Shown piece after piece: positions 50,726 through 61,300 of a stretch of 64,000 nt of DNA; the first letter of the stretch is position 1; each line of letters opens with the position of its first letter. A program made the translations under genes and the position numbers. The notes below the pieces were generated by a model that saw nothing but the letters and a program-made list of their open reading frames with translations, had not been told where the DNA came from and searched no databases. The stretch is from Ulota crispa (lineage: Eukaryota > Streptophyta > Bryopsida > Orthotrichales > Orthotrichaceae), in the NCBI GenBank assembly GCA_963920765.1, contig OY987242.1, forward strand, positions 7,404,789 to 7,468,788, given 5' to 3'.

Positions 50726-51281
50726 GGGAGCGACTAGGTGGACACCCCCAATTGCTACGCAGACACCCTCTATACGCAGACACCCTCTATACGCAGACAC
50801 CCTCTATACGCAGACACCCTCTATACGCAAACACCCTCTATACGCAGACACCCTCTATACGCAGACACCCTCTATATGCAGACACCCTCTATACGCAAAC
50901 ACCCTCTATACGCAGACACCCTCTATAGCCAAATCCATTAAATTTGAGATTATTATTATGTTGAAATATGAAATAAAATCAAAGCAATATTTTAGCGTAC
51001 ATCTACATCTACAAGCGTTGTAAACACACAACAAATTTGCTTTGTTTGTGACACGATTGGGAGTTAAACCAATTGCTCCTTTCATTTATTGGTTTGACTC
51101 ATGACTGTCACAAATGAGGCAAATTCTTTGTATGTTGGCAGCACTTGTAAACCCAAATGTACGCTAAAGTATTGCTTTGATTTTGTTTCATATTTTAGAG
51201 TAATAATAATCTCAAATTTAATAACTTCGACTATGAGGGGTGTTTGCGTAGCAACTAGGGGGTGTCTGCCTAGTCACTCCC
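50726..51281. mobile_element. Z, foldback element with a minisatellite in one arm
   Basis: Left end GGGAGCGACTAGGTGGACACC and inverted right end GGGAGTGACTAGGCAGACACC. The arms continue to match inward through AAATTTGAGATTATTATTA and CAAAGCAATATTTTAGCGTA. Flanks TTAAAAAAT (50717-50725) and TAAAAAAAT (51282-51290) are 8 of 9 identical. The left arm contains ten 17-bp repeats where the right arm has about one unit. Confidence 0.8.
50758..50927. repeat. 17-bp minisatellite, ten units
   Basis: Unit CGCAGACACCCTCTATA repeated ten times, with CGCAAAC variants in units 5 and 9 and TGCAGAC in unit 8. Because 17 is not a multiple of three, the same peptide series runs through several frames; the 99- and 67-codon frames here are not genes. 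Confidence 0.97.
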
Positions 51282-51342
51282 TAAAAAAATTGATATTTCA
51301 CAACAACGTTTTGTACAATATTGAGTCTGGCATTTATTTCTT

Positions 51343-51669
51343 GAGAAAATTTGATGATACCCTTGAATTTTGCAATATTTGTATAAATGCCCCTAGATTT
51401 TCAGAAATTGCATAAATACCCTCACACCATAATTTTCATGCATTTATTTTGTTATGCATACCAATTTCTTCTCTCTTTGTGCGCATGATGTTTCTTTCCC
51501 ATTCCATCACACTCCTTGCTTCAACATTGATCACAAAGAAAGTGTCATGTACAACAAACCAAATACCTAAAAATTATGGTCCAAAGGTATTTGTGCAAGC
51601 TCTGAAAAAACCAAAGGCATATGTACTTACAACTGTAGCAAACTTTAGGGATATCCATTGAATTTCCCC
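51343..51669. mobile_element. L4, Mutator-like foldback MITE
   Basis: Left end GAGAAAATTTGATGATACCC, inverted right end GGGGAAATTCAATGGATATCC. Flanks TTATTTCTT (51334-51342) and GTATTTCTT (51670-51678) match at 8 of 9. Internal motifs as in L1. Confidence 0.8.
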
Positions 51670-52707
51670 GTATTTCTTTGTACGAAAGTAGTTTTTTGAA
51701 TTTTACACTCAACTTTACGGTTCATTTCAAACTAGAGGTTTTTAGTCTTCACAAACTGTCAAATCCAATCTCTTGCCCTTGGATGGCAAAGAGGGTATTT
51801 TTAATAAAACAACACTTGAAACCTTGAGTAAGTTGTTATCCCTCAATTCTCCGAAAAACAATCTACTTCTTCATCCTTTCCAAACCGGTTGTTTTAGCAT
51901 GTGTAGCCATGGCATTATCCTCTCTAAGTTGGGGTTATAAAATAGGAGGTCTGTTAAATTCCAAATGTTCATTTAGAACAGCTCCTATAAAATGCCAAAA
52001 TAGTCTAAATAGTCTAGAGAGCTTTTAAATGAATGACATTTTTATGGTGAGAAATTGTCCTTGTACATGTGCGCTTTGAGAGATTCAACAAAATGACAAA
52101 GGCTATTGCTTAGTGTGCTTATTGGTCATAATTGTCTTAAGAATTCTTTGAGTAAAATATGGATATATGAATAAATTATAATGTGTTTTTATTTATAGTT
52201 TTGAGTATTACAATATGATAGGGTGCTTTAACAAGTGTATGCATCCGGGCTCATGTTTGACATTACTTGCATGTTTTAAAGGACTTATTTAAGCATCCTT
52301 TATTTTGAGTTGATTGTTTTTTGGACTCACATGCTCTATTCACAAGTTGCCTTCTAAATCATGAATGTTGCAACCTAAGATCAAGAATAGTTATCTATGC
52401 ACCTTTTGCTTTGATAAATTATAGTTAATTCATACCAACTCAAAAATATTCAATTTAAATGGCCATAGAGTTTTTTCTTCTCTAACTTTCTACCCAAAAA
52501 ATTTCAAAGATTGCTAGACTTGTGTGATTTTTCCACAAATTCCTTCTTTCCCTTAGATGGTCAATTCATGAGCCCCTTACCTTATGACATGTTTTGTGGA
52601 ACCAAGGTGGAAAATTTCAGGGTTTCTTACAAATAAGGGTAAACATAATAATTTGTCTCTTTTGTTAGAGTTAGTCAAATTTGTTGTCCTCTACATTTCT
52701 TCTCTAA
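51670..52707. other. Intergenic with one dispersed-repeat piece
   Basis: No gene. About 52570-52660 resembles the FB-1-related pieces (CCAAGGTGGAAAATTTCAG and AATAATTTGTCTC). Confidence 0.4.
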
Positions 52708-53346
52708 GAGCAACTTCACTTGCCCACGGGAAGAAGGCCGGCAACAAGGTTTAGCCAGTCGTGTGGTTTTAGAGCTGCTTTTCATGCCCCACTTGCTTGG
52801 CTTTGACCCTGGCAATCTCCAGAGAACGGCAGTCTACTTTTCATGCTCAGTGTTTCACCTTTGTTTTCCGTGCTCGTTTTTAGCTCACCAATCTCTTGTT
52901 GTATCCTATTTTAGGAGGTGCCTTTTGTAAGTTTTGGATAAAACAAGAAAACATTACTCCATGAGACCAGAATCTGTGGCTTTAATTGCGTGGTGATATA
53001 TGATCTCATCCATATCCACAATCAACACAAGCGGACTACACTAATAATGGTATTTAGTGTTGGCAACGCTAATTATGAACCCCAACATTAAATGTCAACA
53101 ATTCCCTTAATGTTACCAACTCTAAATGTCAACCTATACACTATTTGTCAACTATTGTAATTTTTGGGAGAACATTTTTTTTACAAGTTTACATTTAGTG
53201 TTAGAAATTGGTTCATTTTTATTACAACAAAAATATATAAATTAAATTCATGAGTTGATATCTAGACAACTATTAGGCGCAAACAACAAACTTGGTCTAG
53301 ATTGGGTTTGTCCATTAGATTAAAATCATTGTCACCATTCATTAAT

Positions 53347-53458
53347 GAAAAAATCCAAAAAATCCAAAAAATCCAAAAAAATCCAAAAAAATCCAAAAAA
53401 ATCCAAAAAAATCCAAAAAAGTCCAAAAACATCCAAAAACATCCAAACATCCAAACAT
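53347..53458. repeat. Short-unit tandem repeat (AAAAAATCC type)
   Basis: Units of 8-10 bases with the core AAAAATCC are repeated about twelve times, grading into AAAACATCC. The aromatic-rich - strand and Lys/Gln-rich + strand frames are artefacts. Confidence 0.92.
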
Positions 53459-53559
53459 TCAAAAATCTGAAGAAAAAAAAATGTTATAATGTCTTGAAAA
53501 ATGTCATAACTTTTTTTCTTCAAAAAAGATTAAATTTTGTATTTAATATTATAATCTAA

Positions 53560-53666
53560 TGTTCCCAAAGTTCCCAATGAAGTTCCCAAAGTTCCCATGT
53601 GATGTTCCCAAATTTCCCAATGAAGTTTTCAAAATTCCCATATGACGTTCCCAAAGTTCCCATAGT
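53560..53666. repeat. Imperfect tandem repeat of GTTCCCAAAGTTCCCA
   Basis: About four longer units built from GTTCCCAAAGTTCCCAATGA and a variant with ATGTGA or ATATGAC, spanning 107 bases. Confidence 0.85.
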
Positions 53667-53902
53667 TTGGAGGAGGCAACAAAGAGTGGTGTGCACAAAA
53701 AGAAGACAACTCTAAATGCGAACTAGTTGAGACTTAGAGTGAGTGAAATTAAAGTGAAGGTAACACTATTAGTACCATAACACTAAATACCATTATCAAT
53801 GTAGTGTGTAACTTTGTTGGAACTACTATTTTCAAAACTGTCAGCCACATTAAACTATTGTTTCACTAGAGTTGCAGGGCAGTACATTTGGAGTTGCTCT
53901 AA

Positions 53903-54410
53903 CCTAAAAAATTTGAGTCTAAATCTGAATTAAAAATTCCCAAATTCAAACCCCCGATGGTAAACATCTAAACTCTTACATTTCTCGTGAGTGAAAAAGC
54001 TGAGATATTCCACCGGGCCCCGCAAAAAGGCATGCCATCTAATGGCAGCCGTTTCTCTCTAAGTTAGTGTAGCCAGCCAGACTGGATACACAACTGTGAC
54101 CAGCTTGATGCTAAGTTATTGCCCAAAGGGCAGGGCAGGTATCCTGTGATGTGCACTAGGCCTATGCCCTTCTCCCACCTGTCTTTGGAAAGCAGCAATT
54201 CCGTGAGAGGTGCAACTCTATCACACTATAGAGCCAAGCAATTTGACATTTGCCAAAATCTGATTGGTTGCGAGGCTAAAATTTTGGGACTTACAGAACT
54301 TTATATTGTGTCTCAAGTCTCAACTCACACGTCTAATTGAATTCCCTAAATCTGGTTGCAAAGATTGAGGACTCATAGCTTCACACTTTACCCCCAAGTC
54401 TTGAGAATTA
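53903..54410. other. Intergenic, nothing recognised
   Basis: A 73-codon frame at 54119-54340 (+) has no domain I recognise. No repeat seen. Confidence 0.45.
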
Positions 54411-54768
54411 CTCCCTGCGTCCCAAAATGATCTTCCTGTTGACCTTTATTTAGTGTCTCAAAATGATCTTCTTGTTGAAGGAAGAAAGGAGGTAGTGACA
54501 CTTGCACATAGTTTAGAAGCATGAGCATGCTAACCAATCCAATGCCATCAAGTGAGTGGCCACCGGTGCTTTTCAAAAATGTCTCAAAAATTTAATTTTC
54601 AAGCATTTTGAAACCACATTTTGAAAACTAATTTGGAACTCAAATTTTCAAAACAATATGAGGACATCAAACTCTATTTGTAGGTCCAAAAAAATTGAAA
54701 AACAATTCTTTTCGAGTCTAATCTACAACATTTTGTGTAACATGAAGATCATTTTGGGATGGAGGGAG
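54411..54768. mobile_element. ST-2, Stowaway-type MITE
   Basis: Left end CTCCCTGCGTCCCAAAATGA, inverted right end CTCCCTCCATCCCAAAATGA, with TA on both outer sides (54409-54410, 54769-54770). Very similar to ST-1 over its whole length, including the same G substitution at position 7 of the left terminus. Confidence 0.92.
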
Positions 54769-55719
54769 TATTATATATAAAAGTGCATGTACAATAAAAC
54801 TCCTTTAAACTAATGTGCTTGGGATTGGGTGGGTACACCGGTTTGTGGAGGTTATAGTGGGGTGGGTAGTGTTGAAACAAGTGAGATATTAGTTTAGAGG
54901 ATATTCGTTTGGAGGAGTTCTAGTGTACTAAAGTACTTTGTAGAAATTTTAGTGGTAATAAAAAGTGCAACCTTGATCCAAGAATTGGAAATAGCAAAAA
55001 AAGAACCCAACTTAAGAATCAAGCCTCTAACAAAAGTTTTGAATGAAATATTCTAGCAATAAATAATTATTCATTGATTATTGTCTTCCACTACTATACA
55101 AAGTTGAAATCCAATGTTGAAATATGATTTTCTGTATAGTTGGAACGTGGGAGCTAGTGTAAACCATCCTTTAGTCTATATAGAAAACATCTTTCAATAA
55201 ATCCCAATTGAATCCTAAAATGCAAAGCGAACACTTATGACTTGTTCTTGTCCTTGCATACAACACTGGGTCCTTTCACAAGATCCATCTTCATTCATCC
55301 AATTTTTATGATGGTACATCTAGGCGTATGAACATTACAGGTTTTGTATAGACCGCTATTAAATTACTTTTCTTGGTTGCATTGTATTGCATAACTTCAC
55401 TTTTTTGGATAATTAGATAATTGAGGGGATGCCTAAACACACATCCTAAATCATTAATTTACCCCACTTGTTATAATCCATTGGTTTTGAAGATAGTAAT
55501 TATTTGTCCCCCATCATGGGGTTTTTCTTAAAATGAAACACAAATTGGATTCATGTTTGTGTCCACATTGCCTAGTTTGTACCTACAATAGACTTGTTAT
55601 ATTCAATAGTTTTCAACCATTGTTTATGTTCATAATGTTTAACAACAAGGCAAATGTATTCAAGATTTTAATTGAAAATTACAAACATTCTTTGTATAGA
55701 TATTTAGGCAATTAATCTA
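54769..55719. other. Intergenic, nothing recognised
   Basis: AT-rich, no gene or clear repeat. Confidence 0.5.
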
Positions 55720-56024
55720 CACTAAATAGTGCATTTAGGTTGTCTTACACTAATTTCTCAACATTTTACACTATATAAATACTTACTAATATCATAAAAA
55801 ATTATTGATAATTAATGCAATAAATTTTTCTTGAAGGGCATGACAATAACAACAATGTTATTAAAAAACAAAATAACAACATTCAAGTTGTAGACCATCA
55901 TATTAAACAATAATATCTAGAAAGTTGCATTCTCCTCCAAGAGGCCAAGTAATGAGTCATGAGATAACTTTATGGGTACCCAACCAACCTAATTGTTAAG
56001 GAAACCTAAATGTAGGTACTCACT
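55720..56024. mobile_element. AA-3, short inverted-repeat element
   Basis: Left end CACTAAATAGTGCATTTAGG; inverted right end AGTGAGTACCTACATTTAGG. Interior AAGAGGCCAAGTAATGAGTC and TGAGATAACTTT match AA-1 and AA-2. It is uninterrupted. Confidence 0.62.
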
Positions 56025-56555
56025 CTATCGACTCTAGAACTCCTAAACTCTTGTACAACTCCCATTATTTTGCAACTTTCCCACCCCGTTATGTTCACCA
56101 ATGTCACCCAGAAAGTGCGCTTCTGCTATATAAATCCACAAATTTTATCATATAAAGCTATCGAGTAACTTATGATCATGCTTTATGGATCCATGGATGA
56201 AGGAGAAACTTTTCACAGGTCCCCTTTTGTGGTCCTCCTTCATTGGAATGATCACAAAGTCTGTGAGCCAATGTGAATGACTGGAAAAAGGTGAACTGGA
56301 CAGCCAAAAGTGTCCAGGTGTGAAATTTGCCTGTTTGGCAACATTGCATTTTTTTCTTCCTAAAGCTCAGTACAAGTGAGGCCATGGTGACCATTGAGCT
56401 AAAAATAATGCATATAAAAACAATATGGGGGGCATGAGTCAAAATTTTGAATTTTGATGAAGGTGCAATCAACCTTCATTATTGTGTGGCTGAGTCAACT
56501 GGACACTAATAAGAAATGTACAGTTACAGTTTCTGGAGAATGTCGTGATAACTTA
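56025..56555. other. Intergenic, nothing recognised
   Basis: A 98-codon frame on the - strand (56472-56176) has no recognisable domain. No repeat seen. Confidence 0.45.
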
Positions 56556-57105
56556 GGGCGGCTTCACACTATGGCAGAAGGTCGAGAGACCGTTGGTCTA
56601 CACCTATCAGATTGCTAGAAATTCTGGCAACTCAACCCTTCACACTAGAGGTCGAATTCCTAAGGCTATCATCCTTCAAATGTTTACATGGCAGCACTTT
56701 ATCATCCAAGGTTGACGGTCTCTTGGTAATAGTTTGGGTCAAGCAAAAATGGAGACCCAAACTATGGTTGAGAGGCTGTCACATTGTTTTCATAAAATAA
56801 TCAAAAGCTTATAGATCTTGACCATTGGATTTGGAAGGTTTAATGAATGCTATGACTTTGGACTTTGGGTTTGGCTTTTGGAGGCTTCACACTATGGCCA
56901 TTCAAGTTGAGAGTCCGTAGAAGCTCATTGCCAAGAGTCTGGCATTTGGACTTGGCCTTTGGAGGTTTCACACTAAGAACGGCCAAAGATGTCAAAATCA
57001 ATATTTTAATACCTATGTTCAGCCCATTTTGTTGGCCTCTCACCAAAGTTTGGCCATTCAAACCAGTGGCCTCTCGACTTGGCCGGTCATAGTGTGAAGC
57101 TGCCC
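56556..57105. mobile_element. PIF-5, 3-bp-TSD element with internal copies of its terminus
   Basis: Left end GGGCGGCTTCACACTATGGC, inverted right end GGGCAGCTTCACACTATGAC, flanked by TTA at 56553-56555 and 57106-57108. The sub-terminal phrase GGCTTCACACTATGGCC recurs at 56883-56899, and a related GGTTTCACACTAAGAACGGCC at 56964-56984. Confidence 0.78.
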
Positions 57106-57495
57106 TTATATCTTCTTGAGCTTTGCCCCTTCCAATAATTTCAGAACTTACTCTGCTGTGAGACCAGCTGAATATAAAAAAGCAAATCAGCCACGAACCC
57201 TAGCTCATTCTTGTGCAAGTTTCCAACGCTAAACAGACTGAAATGTACAGTCGGGGCCACGAATCTTACAAACTGCCTTTTTGAGGCATTCAATTATTTT
57301 AATGAAAACTTGGAGTATAATTGGTATATTCTTCTAAGAAAAATTATCATTACATACTCAATCCCAATCAAGCATATCAAATATCAATTTCAAAAAAGCA
57401 GAACTTCATTTGTAGTGGATTTTTTGAAGTAAAATTTCATGGTTTTATATGATATTTAATTTTAAAAAAACTAATTAATTTTAAAAAAAAATTGA

Positions 57496-59135
57496 TCAAC
57501 CCCTAAAGAATCGTGGGCCCTTTTGGGGACAAATGGGATTCTAGACATGTACTTACAACTGAACTACTTTGTGTGATTTTTGGAAGTTTTTATAGATGAT
57601 GGGGAATTCAAAGATTTACGTGGGCATCTAATTTTTTCTTCATTATGACATCTATTGCAGAAGTTAAAAATGAATTCATGGAAAATGGGCGAGATCAGTT
57701 AGCCCAAAAACTTCTTTAAAATTTGCATTTTTAAAAAATAAAAATATGAAGTAGGTTCTTTAGCCTTATATATGGGTGGGGAGCTTTTAATCATTCAATT
57801 TTGATTAATGAGATGAAAGTTATGAGAAATTTTTGTTTGCAAGTAGGTGTGGTTTTGAGAGAAACCATACCTACTTGCAAACAAAAACTTCTCATAACTT
57901 TCATCTTATTAATCAAAATTGAATGATTAACCCTTAAAGGACCATAGCCTTTATTTTGTCAAAAGACACTCAACACTACCACTATGGCAAAGAGTAAAAA
58001 AGTTTGAAACTTGGTCTTTTTGCATATTTGACCGTAGGATCTTGTACTAGACTAGTATAAGAATGTGATAAAAAACTCAAGAACTTTGACCGCAGAGATT
58101 GGAAGATATTTGCATTCAAAGTGTAAAAAACAAGTTTTTTTGCGCCTTGCATGACTTGATTATTTAACTATGAACTTTTTTAACGTAAAATTTTTGCACT
58201 TCAGAGTTTGGAACTTTATTTTTTTGTGGTGGGAAGTTGAGTTGGGAGTCTTGGGAAAAAAATCAAAACAAAAAATACTTTATTTTCTTTCTTAAAAAAA
58301 ATTAGGTAGAAGAAGGTATGAAATTGAACAAAAACTTAAATTGTTAATAACCATGCAATGGAATTGAAACACAATAATCCCAACGGTGAGATTGTTCTAG
58401 AAAGCAAACTTCACCCTTTCCAACAAATTTTTTGGAAAAATGTTAAACTTGCATTCAAAAATGAAGTTTATAAGTTATTTTTTCAAGAAGATGCTTGAAT
58501 TGCCCAAAAAACAAGATTGTCCATAACTTTCTCATAACTAGTCCAAATGGAATGAACCAAAGCTTCAAATGTAGAAAATGATACAATCTATGAAAAATAA
58601 AAATAAAAATATTTCAAGTTTTTGTAAAAAACAATTTATGCCTGGACTCCCCCAAATTTGTGCTTATTTGGGCATAAATTTTGCTCCTTGACATCAATTG
58701 GAATAAAAGTTATATTCCCCAAAAGCTGATGTGTTTTCCTATCTTCAAAAAAGTTTCAAAAAATCCGGACAAAAATTGAGGCCATAGGTACTTGCCCAAA
58801 ATCCCATTTGTACCCCGTAGGGACAATTGTCCTTTAGGGGTTAAAAGCTCCCCACTTGTATATAAGTCTAAAGAACCTATTTCAGATTTTTATTTAAAAT
58901 AAACGCAATTTTTAAAGAAGTTTTTGGGCTACCTAATCTTGCATGTCTTTCCATAAATTCATTTTCAACTTCGTCAACACATGTCAAAATGAAGAAAAAT
59001 TAGATGCCCACGTAAATCTTTGAATTCCCCATCATCCATAAAAGTTTCAAAAAATTACAAAAAGTAGATTACATGTAGGTACATGCCCAAAATTCCATTT
59101 GTCCCCCATAGGGACAACATTCCTTTAGGGGTTAA
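57496..59135. mobile_element. PBL-10, foldback element interrupted by PBL-11
   Basis: Left border TCAACCCCTAAAGAATCG, where the first base pair of TTAA is mutated, and right border CCTTTAGGGGTTAA. Without PBL-11 it is about 726 bp and is a near-complete palindrome matching PBL-12, with the shared core TTAATGAGATGAAAGTTATG. The right TTAA (59132-59135) is also the left border of FB-4. Confidence 0.85.
57927..58844. mobile_element. PBL-11, TTAA-bounded element inserted in PBL-10
   Basis: Starts TTAACCCTTAAAGGACCATAG and ends GTCCTTTAGGGGTTAA. Its flanks GAATGA and AAGCTCCCC join to GAATGATTAAAAGCTCCCC, exactly the sequence present (inverted) in the uninterrupted left arm of PBL-10 at about 57776-57794. 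So the empty site is seen in the same host element and the duplication is exactly TTAA. Length 918 bp, not palindromic, no transposase-like frame. Confidence 0.92.
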
Positions 59136-59963
59136 GGAGATTAGTAGAGAACATCTATACATGCATCTTCTCTTCAACAAGCATATCCAAAAAAACCTAC
59201 AATTCTTCCTATAGAGATTTCAATGTCAAAAGAACAATGCCTAAATTTTGTACAATATATGTCTTTATATATGGGAATATACAAATAGGGGCATGAAAAT
59301 GTAAAATATTGCAGATAGGGGAGTAGTTTCAAAATAATTACAAATAGGGGTACAATTTCAAAAAAAAATTGTAAATTTTTGTAAAATTTTTTGGTTTGGA
59401 TATTAGTTGATTTAGACACATCACATTAAATGATAGCTAATTTCAAAAAGCTTGTAGTTCTCTCTAAATCAAGTTTAAATAAAGAATTTTAGTAAATGGG
59501 ATGGCAAAATTTGAAGACTTTTAAATTTTTGGGAGTTAGCTAACATTTAATGTGATGTAATTAAATCAACCAATGTCCAAACCAAAAAAATTACAAAAAT
59601 TTACAACATTTTTTGAAATTGTGCCCCTATTTGTAATTATTTTGAAATGCGCCCCTATTTGTAATTATTTTGAAATGCGCCCCTATTTGTAATATTTTAT
59701 GTTTTCATGCCCCTATTTGTAAGTTCCCCCTTTATATAAGTTAATTAGATTTTGGCAAAATAATTGTACCATCATGCTCAAATATACAAAATCAGATACC
59801 ATATGAGGTGAAATAGAACAATCTAATTATAGCAAATAAATATCAATTTTTTTGGACATTGTCGTGCGGCATTGAAATCTTTGTAGAAAGAATTGTGATT
59901 TTTTTTGGATATGTTAGTTGAAGAAAAGATGCACATATGAATGTTCTCTACATATCTCCTTAA
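59132..59963. mobile_element. FB-4, TTAA-bounded foldback element carrying Y
   Basis: Left end TTAAGGAGATTAGTAGAGAAC and inverted right end TTAAGGAGATATGTAGAGAAC. The arms match over about 100 bases (ATGCATCTTCTCTTCAAC, CATATCCAAAAAAA, GATTTCAATG). Both borders are TTAA but the terminus differs from the PBL family. Y is inserted inside. Confidence 0.72.
59273..59730. mobile_element. Y, foldback element inside FB-4 with 9-bp imperfect duplication
   Basis: Left end GGGAATATACAAATAGGGGC, inverted right end GGGGGAACTTACAAATAGGGGC. Flanks TTTATATAT (59264-59272) and TTTATATAA (59731-59739) match at 8 of 9. At the right, a 28-bp unit around CCCCTATTTGTAATTATTTTG is repeated in tandem (about 59612-59695). 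Likely Mutator-like. Confidence 0.75.
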
Positions 59964-60242
59964 TCAAGTCTATAAAATTCTTCACCAATTTTTAAAAATT
60001 AAATACCATGAAAAATCATGAAATTTTACTTCAAAAATTCACCACAAATGAAATTTTGCTTTTTTGAAATTGACATTTGGTCTGCTTGATTGGGATCGCA
60101 TGAAGATGCAATGGTTATTTTTTTGACAAGAATATACCAATTATACTCCGCGTTTCATTAAAAAAATTGAATGCCTCAAAAAGGCAATTTATAAGATTAG
60201 TGAACCTGACTGTACGTTACTTATTGCGTTTAGGTTGCCTTA

Positions 60243-60719
60243 GAGCAGCATCAATGGCTACTCTACATGGACTCTTTATCAGTAAAATGGAGGAGACAAG
60301 AAAAAAAAGGACCCAATGGAAACAGTAATCAACACATCTAGTTAGAGTGGGCACCAAAGGAGAGCCTTGAAGAGGTATTTTGCAACTAGTTTTAGTGCCA
60401 CTCCAAGTGAAGCAAAAAGGTGTAATTAAGAGGGACATGATGATAACTAACCTTATTTAATGAAGAAGATGGAAGATCAACCACCTAAAGTGACCTTATC
60501 CTCATGCAAATTCTTAAAGTGACCCTCACTTTATGTCAAATTATAACATTCTTACTCTCAAACGCAGAATCCCAAACTCTACAAACAATTAATGCAATGT
60601 TTTAAAATTCAAAGTCTCCACTGGGAGCCATCCAGCTGTCAAATGGCTTTGAACATTTGGGCGCCCGTAAATCACACTCTAATTTACTGATGAATGGAGA
60701 GTGGCCATTAAGGCTGCTC
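60243..60719. mobile_element. PIF-6, 3-bp-TSD MITE
   Basis: Left end GAGCAGCATCAATGGCTACTC, inverted right end GAGCAGCCTTAATGGCCACTC, flanked by TTA at 60240-60242 and 60720-60722. It lies right after an AA-type terminus fragment (60221-60239). Non-coding. Confidence 0.8.
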
Positions 60720-60722
60720 TTA

Positions 60723-61300
60723 GATCATCCTCACTCCACAGCAGGCATCAGGCCTTGGCAATGATACCCGCAAGGTTCTTTTTTCTGGCATTTAAACGTC
60801 AGATTTGCAGTTGGCAAATTCAATATAAACCAATGAGTTTCCATCCCTCAAAAAATTCTCCAAACCCGAGAGGCTACGGTAGAAATTTACTGCTCATCTA
60901 TAGTCCAAACAAAATGTTGGATATAGTAGTACTTGGCTAACCTGGCTAAGATGAAGGTATTCAGACAGAATATTCATTTCATTTTAAGAGAGCATTCATT
61001 GTAGCCAAATATCTTTTGCATTTCCCCAATATTGAACTTGCTGGACTACTTCCGTGTTAGGGATAGTGATCTTATTCAAGCATTTTTTACATATGTTCAT
61101 CTTAGCTAGGTACTATTGTACTAGCAGAGCATTGTCACGTGGCCTCCAGCTTTGCAAGCAACACATTGTTTTATGCAACGCAATGCACACTAGCGGTGGA
61201 AATTTTACACTTTATTTTTTGTTAGGCTCTTTGACATGATCTCTATTTTTTACTTGCACAATAGTCGTCATTGCACTAACCAACACTATACATAGCAGTT
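60723..61300. other. Intergenic, nothing recognised
   Basis: AT-rich. A 79-codon frame at 60701-60940 (+) has no recognisable domain. Confidence 0.45.

Larger units (their letters stand above)
53039..53806. mobile_element. CACTA-ended inverted-repeat element inside PIF-4
   Basis: Left end CACTAATAATGGTATTTAGT, inverted right end CACTACATTGATAATGGTAT continuing TTAGTGTT. The CACTA start resembles En/Spm elements and the ends of AA-2 and AA-3. No matching 3-bp duplication is seen, so class is tentative. It contains the two tandem repeats listed next. Confidence 0.5.
52708..53899. mobile_element. PIF-4, 3-bp-TSD element carrying a second inverted-repeat element
   Basis: Left end GAGCAACTTCACTTGCCC, inverted right end GAGCAACTCCAAATGTACTG, flanked by TAA at 52705-52707 and 53900-53902 (TAA is the complement of the TTA seen at PIF-2, 3, 5 and 6). 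Most of its interior is the next element. Confidence 0.6.
57245..60215. mobile_element. FB-3, 3-kb palindrome containing four other elements
   Basis: The left arm, about 57245-57490, starts GTACAGTCGGGGCC and contains TGCCTTTTTGAGGCATTCAA, AGTATAATTGGTATATTCTT and AATTTCATGG. It is repeated inverted at about 59968-60215, ending GACTGTAC. Everything between the arms is PBL-10 (with PBL-11) and FB-4 (with Y), so the original element was a palindrome of about 500 bp. No target duplication of FB-3 itself is clear. Confidence 0.72.

Noticed and set aside
50724..51023. 99-codon frame with repeated peptide units
   Set aside because: Produced by the 17-bp minisatellite; no start context, homology or exon structure.
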